Origin: an uncultured Planctomycetota bacterium
GTDB lineage: Bacteria > Planctomycetota > Phycisphaerae > Sedimentisphaerales > Anaerobacaceae
NCBI GenBank assembly: GCA_903927855.1
Contig: CAIYOL010000381.1
Span: forward strand, 1-5,746
Length of the DNA stretch: 5,746 nt
Direction: 5' to 3'
Position numbers and translations under genes: made by a program
In this document: positions 5,552 through 5,746 of the stretch, one piece after another
How positions within the stretch are numbered: the first letter of the stretch is position 1
Layout: the number at the start of each line of letters is the position of its first letter
The notes under the pieces: model-generated
The model's input: the letters and a program-made list of their open reading frames with translations, nothing else
Database searches by the model: none
What the model was told of the DNA's origin: nothing

Positions 5552-5619
5552 GCCTCTGAATGATTTTCTGGAAGCCGATAAAATTTGCCTTGACAATCGG
5601 TTTAGTTTTCAGCTATACT
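5552..5619 (+). promoter_or_regulatory. second copy of the conserved promoter block (copy 2)
   Basis: 5552-5595 repeats the block at 3381-3425 (38 of 45 aligned columns). TTGACA at 5590-5595 and TATACT at 5614-5619 are 18 bp apart, a better core promoter than copy 1, with a start near 5626. It points rightwards to a gene mostly beyond the window. Confidence 0.65.
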
Positions 5620-5644
5620 GAAACTCAATAAGAGGATGGTACCG

Positions 5645-5689
5645 ATGGAGAGTTTGAATTACAAAATCGCGCGGAAAATAAAAAAATAA
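5645..5689 (+). CDS. possible 14-residue leader peptide (doubtful)
   Basis: A short frame, MESLNYKIARKIKK, begins about 19 nt after the predicted transcription start, with AGAGG at 5631-5635 placed 9 nt before its ATG; an in-frame ATG at 5636 is too close to that site. It is lysine/arginine rich and stops at a TAA inside an A-rich run. It could be a leader peptide or the first, chance frame in a longer 5' UTR. Its only support is position relative to the promoter and ribosome site. Confidence 0.25.
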   Translation: MESLNYKIARKIKK

Positions 5690-5746
5690 TCTCCTGCAGG
5701 TTTTTTGCGCCTTGCGCCAGCTTATGTAATCTATGTATTTTGTCTT

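Noticed and set aside
5692..5706. Terminator at CCTGCAGG followed by six T
   Set aside because: The palindrome has no room for a loop; at most two base pairs would close a 4-nt loop, too weak for termination.

Overview
The window holds two divergently transcribed blocks separated by about 500 bp. The likely source is a planctomycete, probably of the Phycisphaerae / Sedimentisphaerales type, and likely anaerobic or sediment-dwelling. The basis is two tandem secreted proteins with short PEP-CTERM sorting tails ending in R/K clusters, together with an ACR3-type arsenic cluster that includes CcdA and thioredoxin genes. This taxonomic call is an inference from gene content; there is no marker gene in the window.

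Left block (1-3270, minus strand): a compact arsenic-resistance operon read leftwards from a promoter near 3240-3268. The order is arsR repressor, an eight-helix COG0701/ArsP-type permease, a small cytosolic CPKC thioredoxin-fold protein, a membrane-anchored CIPC thioredoxin, a CcdA-type transmembrane electron carrier, and the first 43 codons of an ACR3 arsenite efflux pump that runs off the left edge. Genes are 12-25 bp apart or overlap by 4 bp (ATGA), so they are almost certainly co-transcribed. A 9-bp-arm palindrome overlaps the proposed -10 box and is the natural ArsR operator. The three redox genes read as a relay that carries electrons from the cytosol across the membrane to an extracytoplasmic thioredoxin, next to two transporters.

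Middle (3271-3692): no convincing gene. It holds a fragment of a dispersed repeat, a promoter for the right block, and a leader of about 235 nt rich in hairpins, some of them mutually exclusive.

Right block (3693-5428, plus strand): two PEP-CTERM secreted proteins of unknown function, 23 bp apart, closed by a strong intrinsic terminator. The first has a C-terminal extension encoded by an imperfect palindromic repeat whose left arm recurs at 3303-3315.

Right edge (5429-5746): no long gene. It holds a second copy (38 of 45 aligned columns identical) of the sequence block upstream of and including the -35 box that precedes the first PEP-CTERM gene, followed by a good -10 and a possible 14-residue reading frame. 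This suggests a repeated promoter module that controls more than one transcript in this genome.
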